From: Acetobacteraceae bacterium
GTDB lineage: Bacteria > Pseudomonadota > Alphaproteobacteria > Acetobacterales > Acetobacteraceae
Length of the DNA stretch: 62,736 nt
Direction of reading: 5' to 3'
NCBI GenBank assembly: GCA_021732665.1
Contig: JAKFUL010000009.1
Coordinates: forward strand, 1-62,736
Shown: positions 43,443-52,441 of the stretch, one piece after another
Layout: the number at the start of each line of letters is the position of its first letter
How positions within the stretch are numbered: position 1 is the first letter of the stretch
Translations under genes and position numbers: made by a program
The notes under the pieces: model-generated
The model's database searches: none
What the model saw: only the letters and a program-made list of their open reading frames with translations
Told to the model about the DNA's origin: nothing

Positions 43443-43686
43443 GGGCGCCCCCGTATCCTGCGGATTTCCTCCTGCCTTGGGCGCGGGTTAGGGTTTCGTC
43501 AACCTGGGCTGCATAGGTTCAACCGGCCAGTGTCGTGCGCTGTCGGCGACGGGACGACCGCATTCAACCGAACGCGACAACCCTTCCGACACTTTGCCTG
43601 ACAAGGTGCAATCGAAGCCCGGTGCTCTCTGCCGGTCGGATGGACGTCACCGGGCCAGGCCTGGCAGCTCAGAAGGAGCAGGCGGG

Positions 43687-44340
43687 ATGAATCATACCCT
43701 AGCGACCAGCGCACCCCGGCTTGCGCAACTCGTGGCCGCGCGGCTGACCCATGACATGGCCGGGCCACTCGGCACGCTGATGGCCGCCAGCGGCGCCGGC
43801 GGCGGCCAGCGCTCGGACGAATTGCTGCACGAGACCCTGACCGAGTTGCGGCAGCGGCTGCGGCTCTACGCCGCGCTGTTCGGCGAGCCGGAGGCGATGC
43901 CCTGGGAGGATCTGGAGGGGCTGCTGGCCGGCTCGCCCGCGGCGCATCGCGTGGCCTTCCGCTTCGAGGTGCAGCGCCACGCGCCGCCATCGGCCGCACT
44001 CGCACAATTGGCCCTGGCCACGGCGATGGTGGCGACCGAGGCGCTGCCGCGCGGCGGCCAGGTGTTGGTGGCGGTGCTCTCGGCCGGCGGGCAGGGCGGC
44101 GGCAGCATGCTCACGGTGATGCCGCAGGGTCGCTCGGCCGCCTGGCCGCATGGGCTGCTGGAGCGCCTGGCCGGGATGGCGCCGGACGAGCCCGATACGC
44201 CGCGCGCCCTGCTGGTGCCCTGGATGCTGGCACTGGCCGGGCTTGCGCATTGCCGGGTGAGCATCGGCATGGGCGCCGGCCCCGCGCCCGCCACCGAAGA
44301 GACGCGGCTGCCACCGCTTCTGCTGGCGCCACTGGGCTGA
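43687..44340 (+). CDS. ChpT-like histidine phosphotransferase
   Basis: A 217-residue protein with the dimerisation/phosphotransfer helix LAQLVAARLTHDMAGPLG, the phospho-accepting histidine being H22, followed by a degenerate ATPase-like domain. This is the ChpT layout (known from Caulobacter), where such proteins relay phosphate from hybrid histidine kinases to response regulators. Start ATG 43687 has AAGGAG eight bases upstream. It heads the chemotaxis cluster, next to a CheA with its own receiver domain, suggesting that it relays from or to that kinase. The relay partner is inferred. Confidence 0.8.
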   Translation: MNHTLATSAPRLAQLVAARLTHDMAGPLGTLMAASGAGGGQRSDELLHETLTELRQRLRLYAALFGEPEAMPWEDLEGLLAGSPAAHRVAFRFEVQRHAPPSAALAQLALATAMVATEALPRGGQVLVAVLSAGGQGGGSMLTVMPQGRSAAWPHGLLERLAGMAPDEPDTPRALLVPWMLALAGLAHCRVSIGMGAGPAPATEETRLPPLLLAPLG

Positions 44341-44449
44341 GCGGGGCCGGGCGACAAATCGCCCTTCTCCACCGCAAACCCGGCCTGAGTTTACCTTTTC
44401 TTCGGCACGAAGGCCGCAACCATGCCTCCCAAGCCATTGGGGACCACGC

Positions 44450-47071
44450 ATGGACGATCTTCTCGCCGATTTTCTCACCGAGACGAATGAAGGGCTGCAA
44501 AGCCTCGATGGCGCATTGCTGTCGCTGGAGCGCAACCCACACGACGCAGCCGTGCTCGGCGAGGTGTTTCGCACCATCCACACCATCAAGGGCACCTGCG
44601 GGTTCCTCGGCCTGCCCCGGCTGGAGAAGGTGGCGCATGCCGGCGAGAATGTGCTGGGGCGCTGGCGTGAAGGTTCGCTGGAGGTCACCCAGGTCGGCAT
44701 CAGCCTGATCCTCTCGGCGGTGGACCGCATCAAGTCCATTGTCGCCGGGCTGGAGACGGCGGGCGCCGAGCCGCCGGGCGATGACAGCGCCATCATCGAG
44801 GCCCTCGATGCCGCCTTCCGCGGCGATGTGGCGCCCGCGCCGGCCGCCGCGGCGGCCGAGGCCGAGCCCATGGAGATCGACCATGAGCCCGAAGCCATGC
44901 CGCGGCCGATCATCGCCGAGGCGCCTTCGCCGCGCCCCCAATCCGCGCAACCCGAGCATCACCCCGAACATCCCGCCCCCACCCAGGCAGAGGCCGGCCC
45001 CGGCAACGCGCCGCAGACCATCCGCGTGGCGGTCGAAGTGCTGGAGGACCTCATGGTGCTGGTCAGCGAGCTGGTGCTGACCCGCAACCAGCTGCTGCAG
45101 CTTGCGCGGTCGGAGGCCAATTCGCCCTTCACCGTGCCGTTGCAAAGGCTGTCGCAGATCACCTCCGACCTGCAGGACGGGGTGATGAAGACGCGCATGC
45201 AGCCGATCGGCAGCGCCTGGCAGAAGCTGCCCCGCCTGGTGCGCGACCTGGCCAATGAACTTGGCAAGAAGATCGCGCTGGACATGATCGGCGCCGAGAC
45301 CGAGCTCGACCGTCAGGTGATGGAGCTGATCAAGGATCCGCTGACCCACATGGTCCGCAACAGCGCCGATCACGGGCTGGAAACGCCCGAGCATCGCCGC
45401 GCTGCCGGCAAGCCGGAGACCGGGCGGATCACGCTCAACGCCTATCACCAGGGTGGCCATATCGTGCTGGAGATCGGCGATGACGGGCGTGGCCTGGCCG
45501 TCGACAAGATCAAGGAAAAGGTGCTGCGCCAGGGCCTGGCCAGCGAGGCCGAGCTGGCCTCGATGAACGAGGCGGAAATCCAGCGCTTCATTTTCCGCGC
45601 CGGTTTCTCCACGGCGGCCGCCATCACCTCCGTCTCCGGCCGCGGCGTGGGGATGGATGTGGTCAAGACCAACCTGGAGCGTATCGGCGGCATTGTCGAA
45701 CTGCGAAGCCGCGAGGGCCGCGGCACCACCTTCACCATCAAGATCCCGCTCACGCTGGCCATCGCCGCCGCGCTGATCGTGGAATCGGGTGGCGAGCGCT
45801 TCGCCATCCCGCAGAACGGCGTGCTCGAACTCGTCCGTGTGGGCGAGGGCGACGGCGCCAAGGTCGAAATGATCAAGGACAGCCCGGTGCTGCGCCTGCG
45901 TGACAGGCTGCTGCCGCTGGTTCCCCTGGCCCGGCTGCTGGAGCTGGACAGCCGCGAGGTGAGTGAGGGCGGCACCCATTTCGTCGTCGTCACCCAGGTC
46001 GGCAGCCAGGTCTTCGGCATCGTGGTGGATCGTGTGTTCGACACCGAGGAGATCGTGGTCAAGCCGGTGGCGCCCATCCTGCGCGACGTGACGATGTTCT
46101 CCGGCAACACCATTTTGGGCGATGGCTCAGTGATCATGATCCTGGATCCGAACGGCATCGCGCGGGCCACCGGTCTCAGCGTGGATGGCGGTGGCGACAA
46201 TCAGCCGGCCCAGGCCAAGACGCCACGCGGCCCGCGTGGCGGCGAACGCACTGCGTTGCTGCTCTTCCGTGCCGGCGAGGGCGCGCCCAAGGCGGTGCCG
46301 CTGGGCCTGATCGCCCGGCTGGAGGACCTGCCGGCCGAGCGCATCGAATACGCCGGCGAGAAGCTGGTGGTGCAGTATCGCGGCAGCCTGATGCCGCTGG
46401 TGCCACTCTCCGGTTACGCCCAGGCGCCGGTGCCGGGCAGCCAGCAGGCGGTGCTGGTCTTCGGCGATGGCGCGCATTCCATGGGTCTGATGGTGGACGA
46501 AATCCTCGACGTGCTGGAGGCGCCGCTGAACATCGACCGCGGTGGCGAGCGCCCGGGCTTCCTGGGCAGCGCGGTGATCGCCGAGAAGGTCACCGAAATC
46601 CTCGACTGCGCCTATTGGCTGCGCCAGGGCGGTGAGGACTGGTTCGACAATGCCGCCACCCAGCAGGCCTCCCAGCCCCGGGTGCTGCTGGTGGAGGACA
46701 GCGCCTTCTTCCGAAACCTGGTCGTGCCTGGCCTGGCGGCGGCTGGCTATGACATCATGGGTGTGCCGCATGGCCGCGAGGCGCTGCGGCTGCGCGAGGC
46801 GGGCGAGATGTTCGACGCCATCATCTCCGACATCAACATGCCGGAGATGGACGGTTTCCAGCTGGTGCGCGCCATCCGCGATGGCGGTCCGTGGCAGGAT
46901 TTGCCGGTGATCGCGCTCTCCGGCCGGGCGGAGCCCGCCGATGTGGAGAAAGGCCGCGCCGCCGGCTTCACCGACTACATCGCGAAGTTCGACCGCCATG
47001 CGCTGGGCGTTGCCCTGGCCCAGGCGCTGGAATTGCGCGGCATCGCCTCGCCCGTCGACAGCCCGATCTGA
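44450..47071 (+). CDS. cheA: hybrid chemotaxis histidine kinase CheA with C-terminal receiver domain
   Basis: An 873-residue kinase. Residues 1-105 are the Hpt domain with phospho-histidine H44 (FRTIHTIKGTCGF). After an acidic Pro/Ala linker comes the dimerisation domain (VLEDLMVLVSELVLTRNQLL), the ATPase domain (HMVRNSADHGLE, IGDDGRGLAVDKIKEKVL, SGRGVGMDVVKTN), a CheW-like domain, a second CheW-like segment (about 600-720) and a receiver domain (about 743-865) with LLVEDSAFFRN and phospho-acceptor aspartate in SDINMPEMDGF. It would autophosphorylate in response to chemoreceptors and pass phosphate to CheY and CheB; the attached receiver may act as a phosphate sink. First of a six-gene chemotaxis run with cheW 30 bp downstream. 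Confidence 0.94.
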   Translation: MDDLLADFLTETNEGLQSLDGALLSLERNPHDAAVLGEVFRTIHTIKGTCGFLGLPRLEKVAHAGENVLGRWREGSLEVTQVGISLILSAVDRIKSIVAGLETAGAEPPGDDSAIIEALDAAFRGDVAPAPAAAAAEAEPMEIDHEPEAMPRPIIAEAPSPRPQSAQPEHHPEHPAPTQAEAGPGNAPQTIRVAVEVLEDLMVLVSELVLTRNQLLQLARSEANSPFTVPLQRLSQITSDLQDGVMKTRMQPIGSAWQKLPRLVRDLANELGKKIALDMIGAETELDRQVMELIKDPLTHMVRNSADHGLETPEHRRAAGKPETGRITLNAYHQGGHIVLEIGDDGRGLAVDKIKEKVLRQGLASEAELASMNEAEIQRFIFRAGFSTAAAITSVSGRGVGMDVVKTNLERIGGIVELRSREGRGTTFTIKIPLTLAIAAALIVESGGERFAIPQNGVLELVRVGEGDGAKVEMIKDSPVLRLRDRLLPLVPLARLLELDSREVSEGGTHFVVVTQVGSQVFGIVVDRVFDTEEIVVKPVAPILRDVTMFSGNTILGDGSVIMILDPNGIARATGLSVDGGGDNQPAQAKTPRGPRGGERTALLLFRAGEGAPKAVPLGLIARLEDLPAERIEYAGEKLVVQYRGSLMPLVPLSGYAQAPVPGSQQAVLVFGDGAHSMGLMVDEILDVLEAPLNIDRGGERPGFLGSAVIAEKVTEILDCAYWLRQGGEDWFDNAATQQASQPRVLLVEDSAFFRNLVVPGLAAAGYDIMGVPHGREALRLREAGEMFDAIISDINMPEMDGFQLVRAIRDGGPWQDLPVIALSGRAEPADVEKGRAAGFTDYIAKFDRHALGVALAQALELRGIASPVDSPI

Positions 47072-47101
47072 GCCCCCGCTCCGTCAGACAAGGATTTCTC
47101 C

Positions 47102-47593
47102 ATGCAGACCGACAGCCAATCCCGCGGACCCGCCGCGGTGAACGCGGCCGCCCTGGCGCTGGGCACCGATGCCGCGCAGATGGTGCTCACCCTCACCGTG
47201 GCCAGCCAGCTTTGCGGCGTGCCGGTGCTCGCGGTGCGCGACGTGCTGGGGCCGCAGACCATCACCCGGATCCCCCTCGCCCCGCCCGAGGTGGCGGGAA
47301 GCCTGAACCTGCGCGGCCGGATCGTCACCGCCGTCGATCTGCGCCGGCGGCTGATGCTGGCGCCGCGCCCCGCCGGTGCCCGGCCGATGTCGGTGGTGGT
47401 GGAGCATCAGGGTGAGCTTTATTCCCTGCTGGCCGACCAGGTGGGCTAGGTGCTGAGCCTGAGCCCGGCCGAGCGCGCGGCCAACCCGGCCACGCTCGAC
47501 CCGCAATGGAAGGAGGTCTCGCTGGGCGTTCACCGCCTGGGGGACAACCTGCTGGTGGTGCTCGATGTCGAACGCCTGATGCAGATCGGCTGA
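47102..47593 (+). pseudogene. cheW: CheW coupling protein interrupted by an in-frame TAG
   Basis: Reads as a normal 163-residue CheW: CGVPVLAVRDVLGPQTITRI, APPEVAGSLNLRGRIVTAVD, SVVVEHQGELYSLLADQVG, then a TAG at 47447-47449, and in the same frame VLSLSPAERAANPATLDPQW and VHRLGDNLLVVLDVERLM to a TGA at 47591-47593. Homologues have Glu here (DxVGEVL), so a single G-to-T change (GAG to TAG) explains the stop. The 115-residue product lacks the last third of the CheW fold, which includes much of the CheA and receptor contact surface. The rest of the operon is intact. Confidence 0.88.
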
Positions 47594-47604
47594 GGAGCAC
47601 ACAC

Positions 47605-48009
47605 ATGAGCACATCCTGCCTCGTCGTCGACGACAGCGCCGTGGTCCGCAAGGTCGCCCGTCGTATCCTGGAGAAACACGGCTTTTCCGTGCGTGAGGCC
47701 GCCGATGGCCGGCAGGCGCTGGACGCGGTGGGCGATGCCATGCCGCGCCTGGTGCTGCTGGACCGCAACATGCCGGTGATGGATGGCATCGAGTTCCTCA
47801 AGGCGCTGCGTGCCGAATACGGCCCCTCCGACCCCACGGTGGTGATGTGCACCACCGAGGCGGCTTCGGAGAAGATCATGGAGGGGCTGGAAGCCGGCGC
47901 CGATGAATACGTGATGAAGCCCTTCGACGAGGCGATCCTGATGGACAAGCTGGCGATGGTGGGCTTCGGGCGCGAAGAAACCCCCCCCGATGAAGCGCCG
48001 ATTGGATGA
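47605..48009 (+). CDS. cheY: chemotaxis response regulator CheY
   Basis: A 134-residue single receiver domain: acidic pocket D9-D10 (LVVDDSAVVRK), phospho-acceptor D53 (LLDRNMPVMDG), conserved Thr in CTTEAAS and K105 in VMKPFDE. It carries the signal from CheA to the flagellar switch. Start ATG 47605 lies 11 bp after the cheW stop; the stop overlaps the cheB start by 4 bp. Confidence 0.94.
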   Translation: MSTSCLVVDDSAVVRKVARRILEKHGFSVREAADGRQALDAVGDAMPRLVLLDRNMPVMDGIEFLKALRAEYGPSDPTVVMCTTEAASEKIMEGLEAGADEYVMKPFDEAILMDKLAMVGFGREETPPDEAPIG

Positions 48010-49112
48010 GCGCGACCCAACTCCGCGTGATGCTGTGCGACGACAGCGCGGTCGTGCGCGGCGCGCTGGCCCGCATCCTGGAAAGCGACCCGGGTATCCG
48101 CATCGTCGCCCGGGTGGGCGACGGCCAGGCGGCGCTGAAGGCGCTGGAGGCGGCGCCGGCGGCCGATCGGCCGGAGGTCATCCTGCTCGACCTCGAAATG
48201 CCGGTGATGGACGGGATGACGGCGCTGCCGTTGCTGCTCAGGCGGGAGCCACGGCCGGTGGTCATCGTCGCCAGCGCGCTGACCCAGCGCGGCGCCAGCC
48301 AGACCATGGCGGCGATGCAGGCCGGAGCTTCGGACTACATCCCCAAGCCCACCGCGGCGCTGGGTGGCATGGCGGATCCGGGTTTCCGGGCCGAATTGCT
48401 GGCCAAGGTCAAGGGTTGGGCGCGAATGCGCAACCGCGCGGCGCCCGGGGCGACAATGGGGGCCGCGGCTCGTTCGGCGGCGCGGTCGGCCACGTTGGGC
48501 ATGGTGCCGCGCGCCATCGCCATCGGCTCCTCCACGGGCGGGCCGCAGGCGCTCGCGGCGCTGGTGCGCCGGCTGCCGCGGGGCTTGCGGGTGCCCATCC
48601 TGCTCACCCAGCACATGCCGCCCGGCTTCACCGCCATGCTGGCGCAACACCTCGACTCGCTCGGCGGCCCACGCTGCGCCGAAGCGGTGGATGGGGAGGT
48701 GCTGCAGCCCGGCCACCTCTATGTGGCGCCGGGTGACCGGCACATGCTGCTGACCAAACGCGATGCCGGCCCGCCGCGCATCGCGCTGAACACCGACCCG
48801 CCGGAGAATTTCTGCCGCCCGGCGGTGGATCCCATGCTGCGCTCGATGGTCCCGATCTATGGCCGGGACCTGCTGGCCATCATCCTCACGGGCATGGGCC
48901 AGGACGGGTTGCTGGGCTGCCGTGAAGTCGCGCGCGCCGGCGGTGTAGTCATCGCCCAGGATGAGGCGAGCAGCGTGGTCTGGGGCATGCCCGGCGCCGT
49001 GGCCAAGGCCGGGCTGCCCAAGCTCCAGGCCCCGCCCGAGGCGCTGGCCGACCATGTCATGGCCGCGTTGAATGCCGCGCCCTCCCACGCCGTCCTGAGG
49101 CACACCGCATGA
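48006..49112 (+). CDS. cheB: chemotaxis protein-glutamate methylesterase CheB
   Basis: A 368-residue protein: an N-terminal receiver (MLCDDSAVVRGALARIL; phospho-aspartate in ILLDLEMPVMDG; K in YIPKPT), a basic Ala-rich linker (about 135-165) and a methylesterase domain with AIGSSTGGPQAL (Ser), LTQHMPPGF (His) and LTGMGQDGL (Asp). Removes methyl groups from chemoreceptors for adaptation. Overlaps cheY and cheR by 4 bp each. Confidence 0.95.
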   Translation: MSATQLRVMLCDDSAVVRGALARILESDPGIRIVARVGDGQAALKALEAAPAADRPEVILLDLEMPVMDGMTALPLLLRREPRPVVIVASALTQRGASQTMAAMQAGASDYIPKPTAALGGMADPGFRAELLAKVKGWARMRNRAAPGATMGAAARSAARSATLGMVPRAIAIGSSTGGPQALAALVRRLPRGLRVPILLTQHMPPGFTAMLAQHLDSLGGPRCAEAVDGEVLQPGHLYVAPGDRHMLLTKRDAGPPRIALNTDPPENFCRPAVDPMLRSMVPIYGRDLLAIILTGMGQDGLLGCREVARAGGVVIAQDEASSVVWGMPGAVAKAGLPKLQAPPEALADHVMAALNAAPSHAVLRHTA

Positions 49113-49954
49113 ACCCCGCCACCTTCCAGTTCCTCGCCGGCATCGTGAAGCAGCGTTCGGGCGGCGTGCTCACCGCCGACCAGGGCTACATGCTCGACAC
49201 CCGCCTGGCGCCGCTCCTGAAACGCGAGGGCATGGCCAGCCTGGATGCGCTGGCCATGCGCCTGCGCAGCCCAGGGGCCGACAAGCTGGCGCAGGAGATG
49301 ACCGAGCTTCTCACCACCAACGAGAGCCATTTCTTCCGCGACGGCAAACCCTTCGACCACCTGAAGGAATTGCTGCCGGTGCTGCACAAGGCCCGGGCTC
49401 CCGGCATGCCCATCCGCATCTGGTCCGCCGCCTGCAGCACCGGGCAGGAGGCTTATTCGATCGCCATCATCCTGGCCGAGGCGCAGGAATTCGGCCCGCC
49501 CGACCTCAAGGCGCGCCGCTTCGAGATCATCGGCACCGACCTGACCACCGCCGTGCTGGACCGCGCGAAGGAGGCCGTCTTCACCCAGTTCGAGGTGCAG
49601 CGCGGCCTGCCGGTGCGCCAGCTGATGAAGCATTTCACCCAGACCGACAGCCGTTGGCGCGCGAAGGATCATTTGCGCGGCTACACGAAGTTCCAGCAGG
49701 CCAACCTGCTGACCGACCTCAGAGGCTTCGGCAAGTTCGACGTGATCTTCTGCCGCAACGTGTTGATCTATTTCGACATGCCGACCAAATCGCGCGTGCT
49801 GGGCGGCCTGGCCGGGCAGCTCGCGCCCGATGGTGCGCTCTATCTGGGTGCGGCGGAAACCGCGCTGGGGATCACCGACAGGCTGGAACCGATCCTGGGC
49901 CAGCGCGCGGTCTATCGCCCGGCCAGCGCCGAGCCGGTGCGCGCCAGGGCATAG
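49109..49954 (+). CDS. cheR: chemotaxis protein methyltransferase CheR
   Basis: A 281-residue SAM-dependent methyltransferase that methylates chemoreceptor glutamates. TNESHFFRDGKPFD precedes the SAM-binding motif IWSAACSTGQEAYSIAI; FEIIGTDLTTAVLDRAKEA, FDVIFCRNVLIYFD and LYLGAAETALG are typical. Ends the chemotaxis operon; its last 43 bp overlap the convergent ribbon-helix-helix gene. Confidence 0.94.
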   Translation: MNPATFQFLAGIVKQRSGGVLTADQGYMLDTRLAPLLKREGMASLDALAMRLRSPGADKLAQEMTELLTTNESHFFRDGKPFDHLKELLPVLHKARAPGMPIRIWSAACSTGQEAYSIAIILAEAQEFGPPDLKARRFEIIGTDLTTAVLDRAKEAVFTQFEVQRGLPVRQLMKHFTQTDSRWRAKDHLRGYTKFQQANLLTDLRGFGKFDVIFCRNVLIYFDMPTKSRVLGGLAGQLAPDGALYLGAAETALGITDRLEPILGQRAVYRPASAEPVRARA

Positions 49955-50142
49955 CGCAGGGCAAATACCCGCAACCGGCTGGCCAGCGGTTCGCCGGTCT
50001 CGGCCCTTGCCTCATCCTGCGCCGCCACCAGCGCGGCCAGGGGGCCAGGGGTGGCGGCCTGCTCCAGCACCGCCCAGAACTCCGGCTCCAGCGCCACCGA
50101 GGTGCGGTGGCCGTTCAGGCTCAAGCTGCGCTTTTCAAGCAT
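49912..50142 (-). CDS. ribbon-helix-helix domain protein
   Basis: A 76-residue protein. KRSLSLNGHRTSVALEPEFW (strand and first helix) and SRLRVFALRYALAR (second helix) match the RHH_4 family, small proteins built like Arc/MetJ repressors that are common in alphaproteobacteria. It could be a DNA-binding regulator or a modulator. Its start overlaps the fumC stop by 8 bp, so it is the last gene of the amidase-GNAT-puuE-fumC operon. Confidence 0.75.
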   Translation of the reverse strand: MLEKRSLSLNGHRTSVALEPEFWAVLEQAATPGPLAALVAAQDEARAETGEPLASRLRVFALRYALARTGSALAGR

Positions 50143-51520
50143 GCGGCCCGAGCATGTCCTTCGGGCGCACCCAGCGGTCGAAATCCTCCGGCGTGACGAA
50201 ACCCAGCTGCGCGGCGGCGTCGCGCAGGGTCAGGCCCTCGGCCAGCGCCAGCTTGCCGATCTTCACTGCCCGGTCGTAGCCGATATGCGGGTTCAGCGCG
50301 GTGACGAGCATCAGCGATTTCGCCAGGTTCTCCGCAATGCGTGGCAAGTTGGGGGCCAGCTTCGCCACCATGTGCTCCGAAAAACTTTCGGCCGCGTCGG
50401 CCAGCAGCCCGGCCGATTGCAGCACGGCGAAAATGATCACCGGCTTGAAGACGTTCAACTCCAGATGCCCCTGCGCGCCGGCCACCGTCACCGTCGTGGT
50501 GTTGCCCATGACCTGGGCGCAGACCATGGTCAGCGCCTCGGCCTGGGTCGGGTTGGTCTTGCCCGGCATGATGCTGCTGGACAGGCCATCGGCCGGGATC
50601 ACCAACTCGGCAATGCCCGATGACGGGCCGCTGCCCAGCAGCCTGATATCATTGCCGCATTTGTTCAGCGACACCGCCAGCACGTTCATCGCGCCCTGAA
50701 GTTCCACAAAAACATCATGCGCCGACATGCCCTCGACGGGGAGGTCATTGGCGGTGAATGCGAGGCCGGTCCGCGCGGCCAATTCGGTGCAAAACCTTGC
50801 GGCGAAATCCGGGTGGGTGTTCAGCCCGGTGCCCGCCGCCGTGCCGCCCTGCGGCAACACCAGCAGCCTGGGCAGCACCTCGCGCAGCCTGGCCATCCCG
50901 CGCTCCACCTGCCGCGCCCAGACGGCGAACTCGCTGCCAAGTGTCACCGGCACGGCGTCCATCATGTGGGTGCGGCCCAGCTTCACCAGGCCGGACCATT
51001 CGACCGCCCGCGCTGCCAGCGCCGCGCGTAAGACCTCCAGCGCCGGCAGCAGCCGCCCCACAACCGCCTCGGCGGCGGCGATATGCATCATGGCCGGAAA
51101 GCTGTCGTTGGAGCTCTGCCCCATATTCACGTGATCGTTCGGATGCACCGGCGCGCGGGCGCCCAGCCCCGCGCCCAGCATCTGGTTGGCGCGGTTGGAG
51201 AGCACCTCATTGGCGTTCATGTTCGTTTGCGTGCCGCTGCCGGTCTGCCAGATCGGCAGTGGGAAATCGGCGTCGCGCTCGCCCGCGATGATCTCCTCCG
51301 CCGCCGCCGCAATCGCCCCGGCCAGTTGCGCGGGCAACAATCCCAGCGCCGCATTGGCCCGCGCCGAGGCCCATTTCTGCAATCCCACAGCACGGATCAG
51401 CCCGGCCGGGAAACGCTCACTCCCTATCCGGAACAACCGCCGCGCCCGCTCGGTCTGCGGTCCCCACAGCCGGTCCGCGGGAATCTCCACGCTGCCCAGG
51501 CTGTCGGTTTCGGTCCTCAT
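50135..51520 (-). CDS. fumC: class II fumarate hydratase
   Basis: A 461-residue fumarase C, full length, interconverting fumarate and malate in the TCA cycle with no metal. Visible motifs: WQTGSGTQTNMNANEVLSNR, HPNDHVNMGQSSNDSFP, KLGRTHMMDAVPVTLG and the signature GSSSIMPGKTNPTQ-type loop (LSSSIMPGKTNPTQAEAL). Start ATG 51520 overlaps the upstream PuuE-like gene by 4 bp, placing a central-metabolism enzyme inside a catabolic-looking operon. Confidence 0.96.
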   Translation of the reverse strand: MRTETDSLGSVEIPADRLWGPQTERARRLFRIGSERFPAGLIRAVGLQKWASARANAALGLLPAQLAGAIAAAAEEIIAGERDADFPLPIWQTGSGTQTNMNANEVLSNRANQMLGAGLGARAPVHPNDHVNMGQSSNDSFPAMMHIAAAEAVVGRLLPALEVLRAALAARAVEWSGLVKLGRTHMMDAVPVTLGSEFAVWARQVERGMARLREVLPRLLVLPQGGTAAGTGLNTHPDFAARFCTELAARTGLAFTANDLPVEGMSAHDVFVELQGAMNVLAVSLNKCGNDIRLLGSGPSSGIAELVIPADGLSSSIMPGKTNPTQAEALTMVCAQVMGNTTTVTVAGAQGHLELNVFKPVIIFAVLQSAGLLADAAESFSEHMVAKLAPNLPRIAENLAKSLMLVTALNPHIGYDRAVKIGKLALAEGLTLRDAAAQLGFVTPEDFDRWVRPKDMLGPHA

Positions 51521-52431
51521 CCCGGCGGGTGTTCGCGCAGCCAGTGCCGGGCGATCTCCTCGCGCGTCGCCACCCACACATCGGGGCAACTCGCGGCATG
51601 ATCCATGAAGCGCGCCAGTGCGGCGGCGCGCGCCGGGCGCCCCACCAGGCGGCAATGCATCCCCACGCTCATCATCCGCCCACCCTCGCGGCGCAGCAGG
51701 TCCAGGCTGTCGCGCATGTGCTGCTCATAGCCGTCATTGCTCGTGAAGCCGGGGGGCACGGCGAACTTCATGTCGTTGTTGTCGAGCGTGTAGGGGATGA
51801 TGAGCCGCGGCTTCCCCGCCACCTCCACATAATGGGGCAGGTCGTCATCATAGGCGTCGCTGTCGTAGAGAAAGCCGCCCTGCTCGGCCACCAGCCTGCG
51901 GGTGCGCGGGCTGACGCGGCCGGTGTACCAGCCCACCGGCGGGCGGCCGCAAAGCTCGGTGATGGTGCGCACGCATGCCGCGATGTGCTCGCGCTCCACC
52001 GCCTCCGGCACGTCGTGATAATCGATCCAGCGCCAGCCATGGCTCGCCACCTCATGTCCCTGCGCGACAAACGCGCGGGCCAGCTCGGGGTTGAGTTCCA
52101 GCGCCCGGCCCACGCCATAGACCGTGAGCTTCAGCCCGCGCTCGGCGAAGAGCCGGAGCACCCGCCAGGCGCCGGCGCGCGCGCCATAATCGAACTGGCT
52201 CTCCACCGTCCGGTTCCGATCGCCCAGCACCGGCGAGCCGCCGGGCACCTCGTGCAGGTAAAGCTCGCTGCCGGCATCGCCGTTCAGCACGGTGTTCTCC
52301 GCCCCCTCCTCGTAATTCAGCACGAAGCTGAGCGCGACGCGGGCGCCGCCCGGCCAGCGCGGATCGGGCGGGTTGGCGCCGTAGCCGACAAAATTGCGCG
52401 GGTAGGGGTCTTGGGCGTCGAGGATCGTCAT
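51517..52431 (-). CDS. allantoinase PuuE-like polysaccharide deacetylase family protein
   Basis: A 304-residue NodB-fold protein. YPRNFVGYGANPPDPRWPGG, SFVLNYEEGAENTVLNGD, FDYGARAGAWRVLRLF, ASHGWRWIDYHDV, GWYTGRVSPRTRRLV and FLYDSDAYDDDLPHYV are the PuuE/cytosine-metabolism branch of carbohydrate esterase 4-like proteins. PuuE hydrolyses allantoin to allantoate without metal. No other ureide genes are in the operon, so the reaction is inferred from subfamily signature only. Confidence 0.85.
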   Translation of the reverse strand: MTILDAQDPYPRNFVGYGANPPDPRWPGGARVALSFVLNYEEGAENTVLNGDAGSELYLHEVPGGSPVLGDRNRTVESQFDYGARAGAWRVLRLFAERGLKLTVYGVGRALELNPELARAFVAQGHEVASHGWRWIDYHDVPEAVEREHIAACVRTITELCGRPPVGWYTGRVSPRTRRLVAEQGGFLYDSDAYDDDLPHYVEVAGKPRLIIPYTLDNNDMKFAVPPGFTSNDGYEQHMRDSLDLLRREGGRMMSVGMHCRLVGRPARAAALARFMDHAASCPDVWVATREEIARHWLREHPPG

Positions 52432-52441
52432 GCCCGGCAGA

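Noticed and set aside
47447..47449. Recoding of TAG in cheW as pyrrolysine
   Set aside because: No pyl genes are visible, the organism type is unlikely to use it, and a single point mutation from GAG explains the stop.
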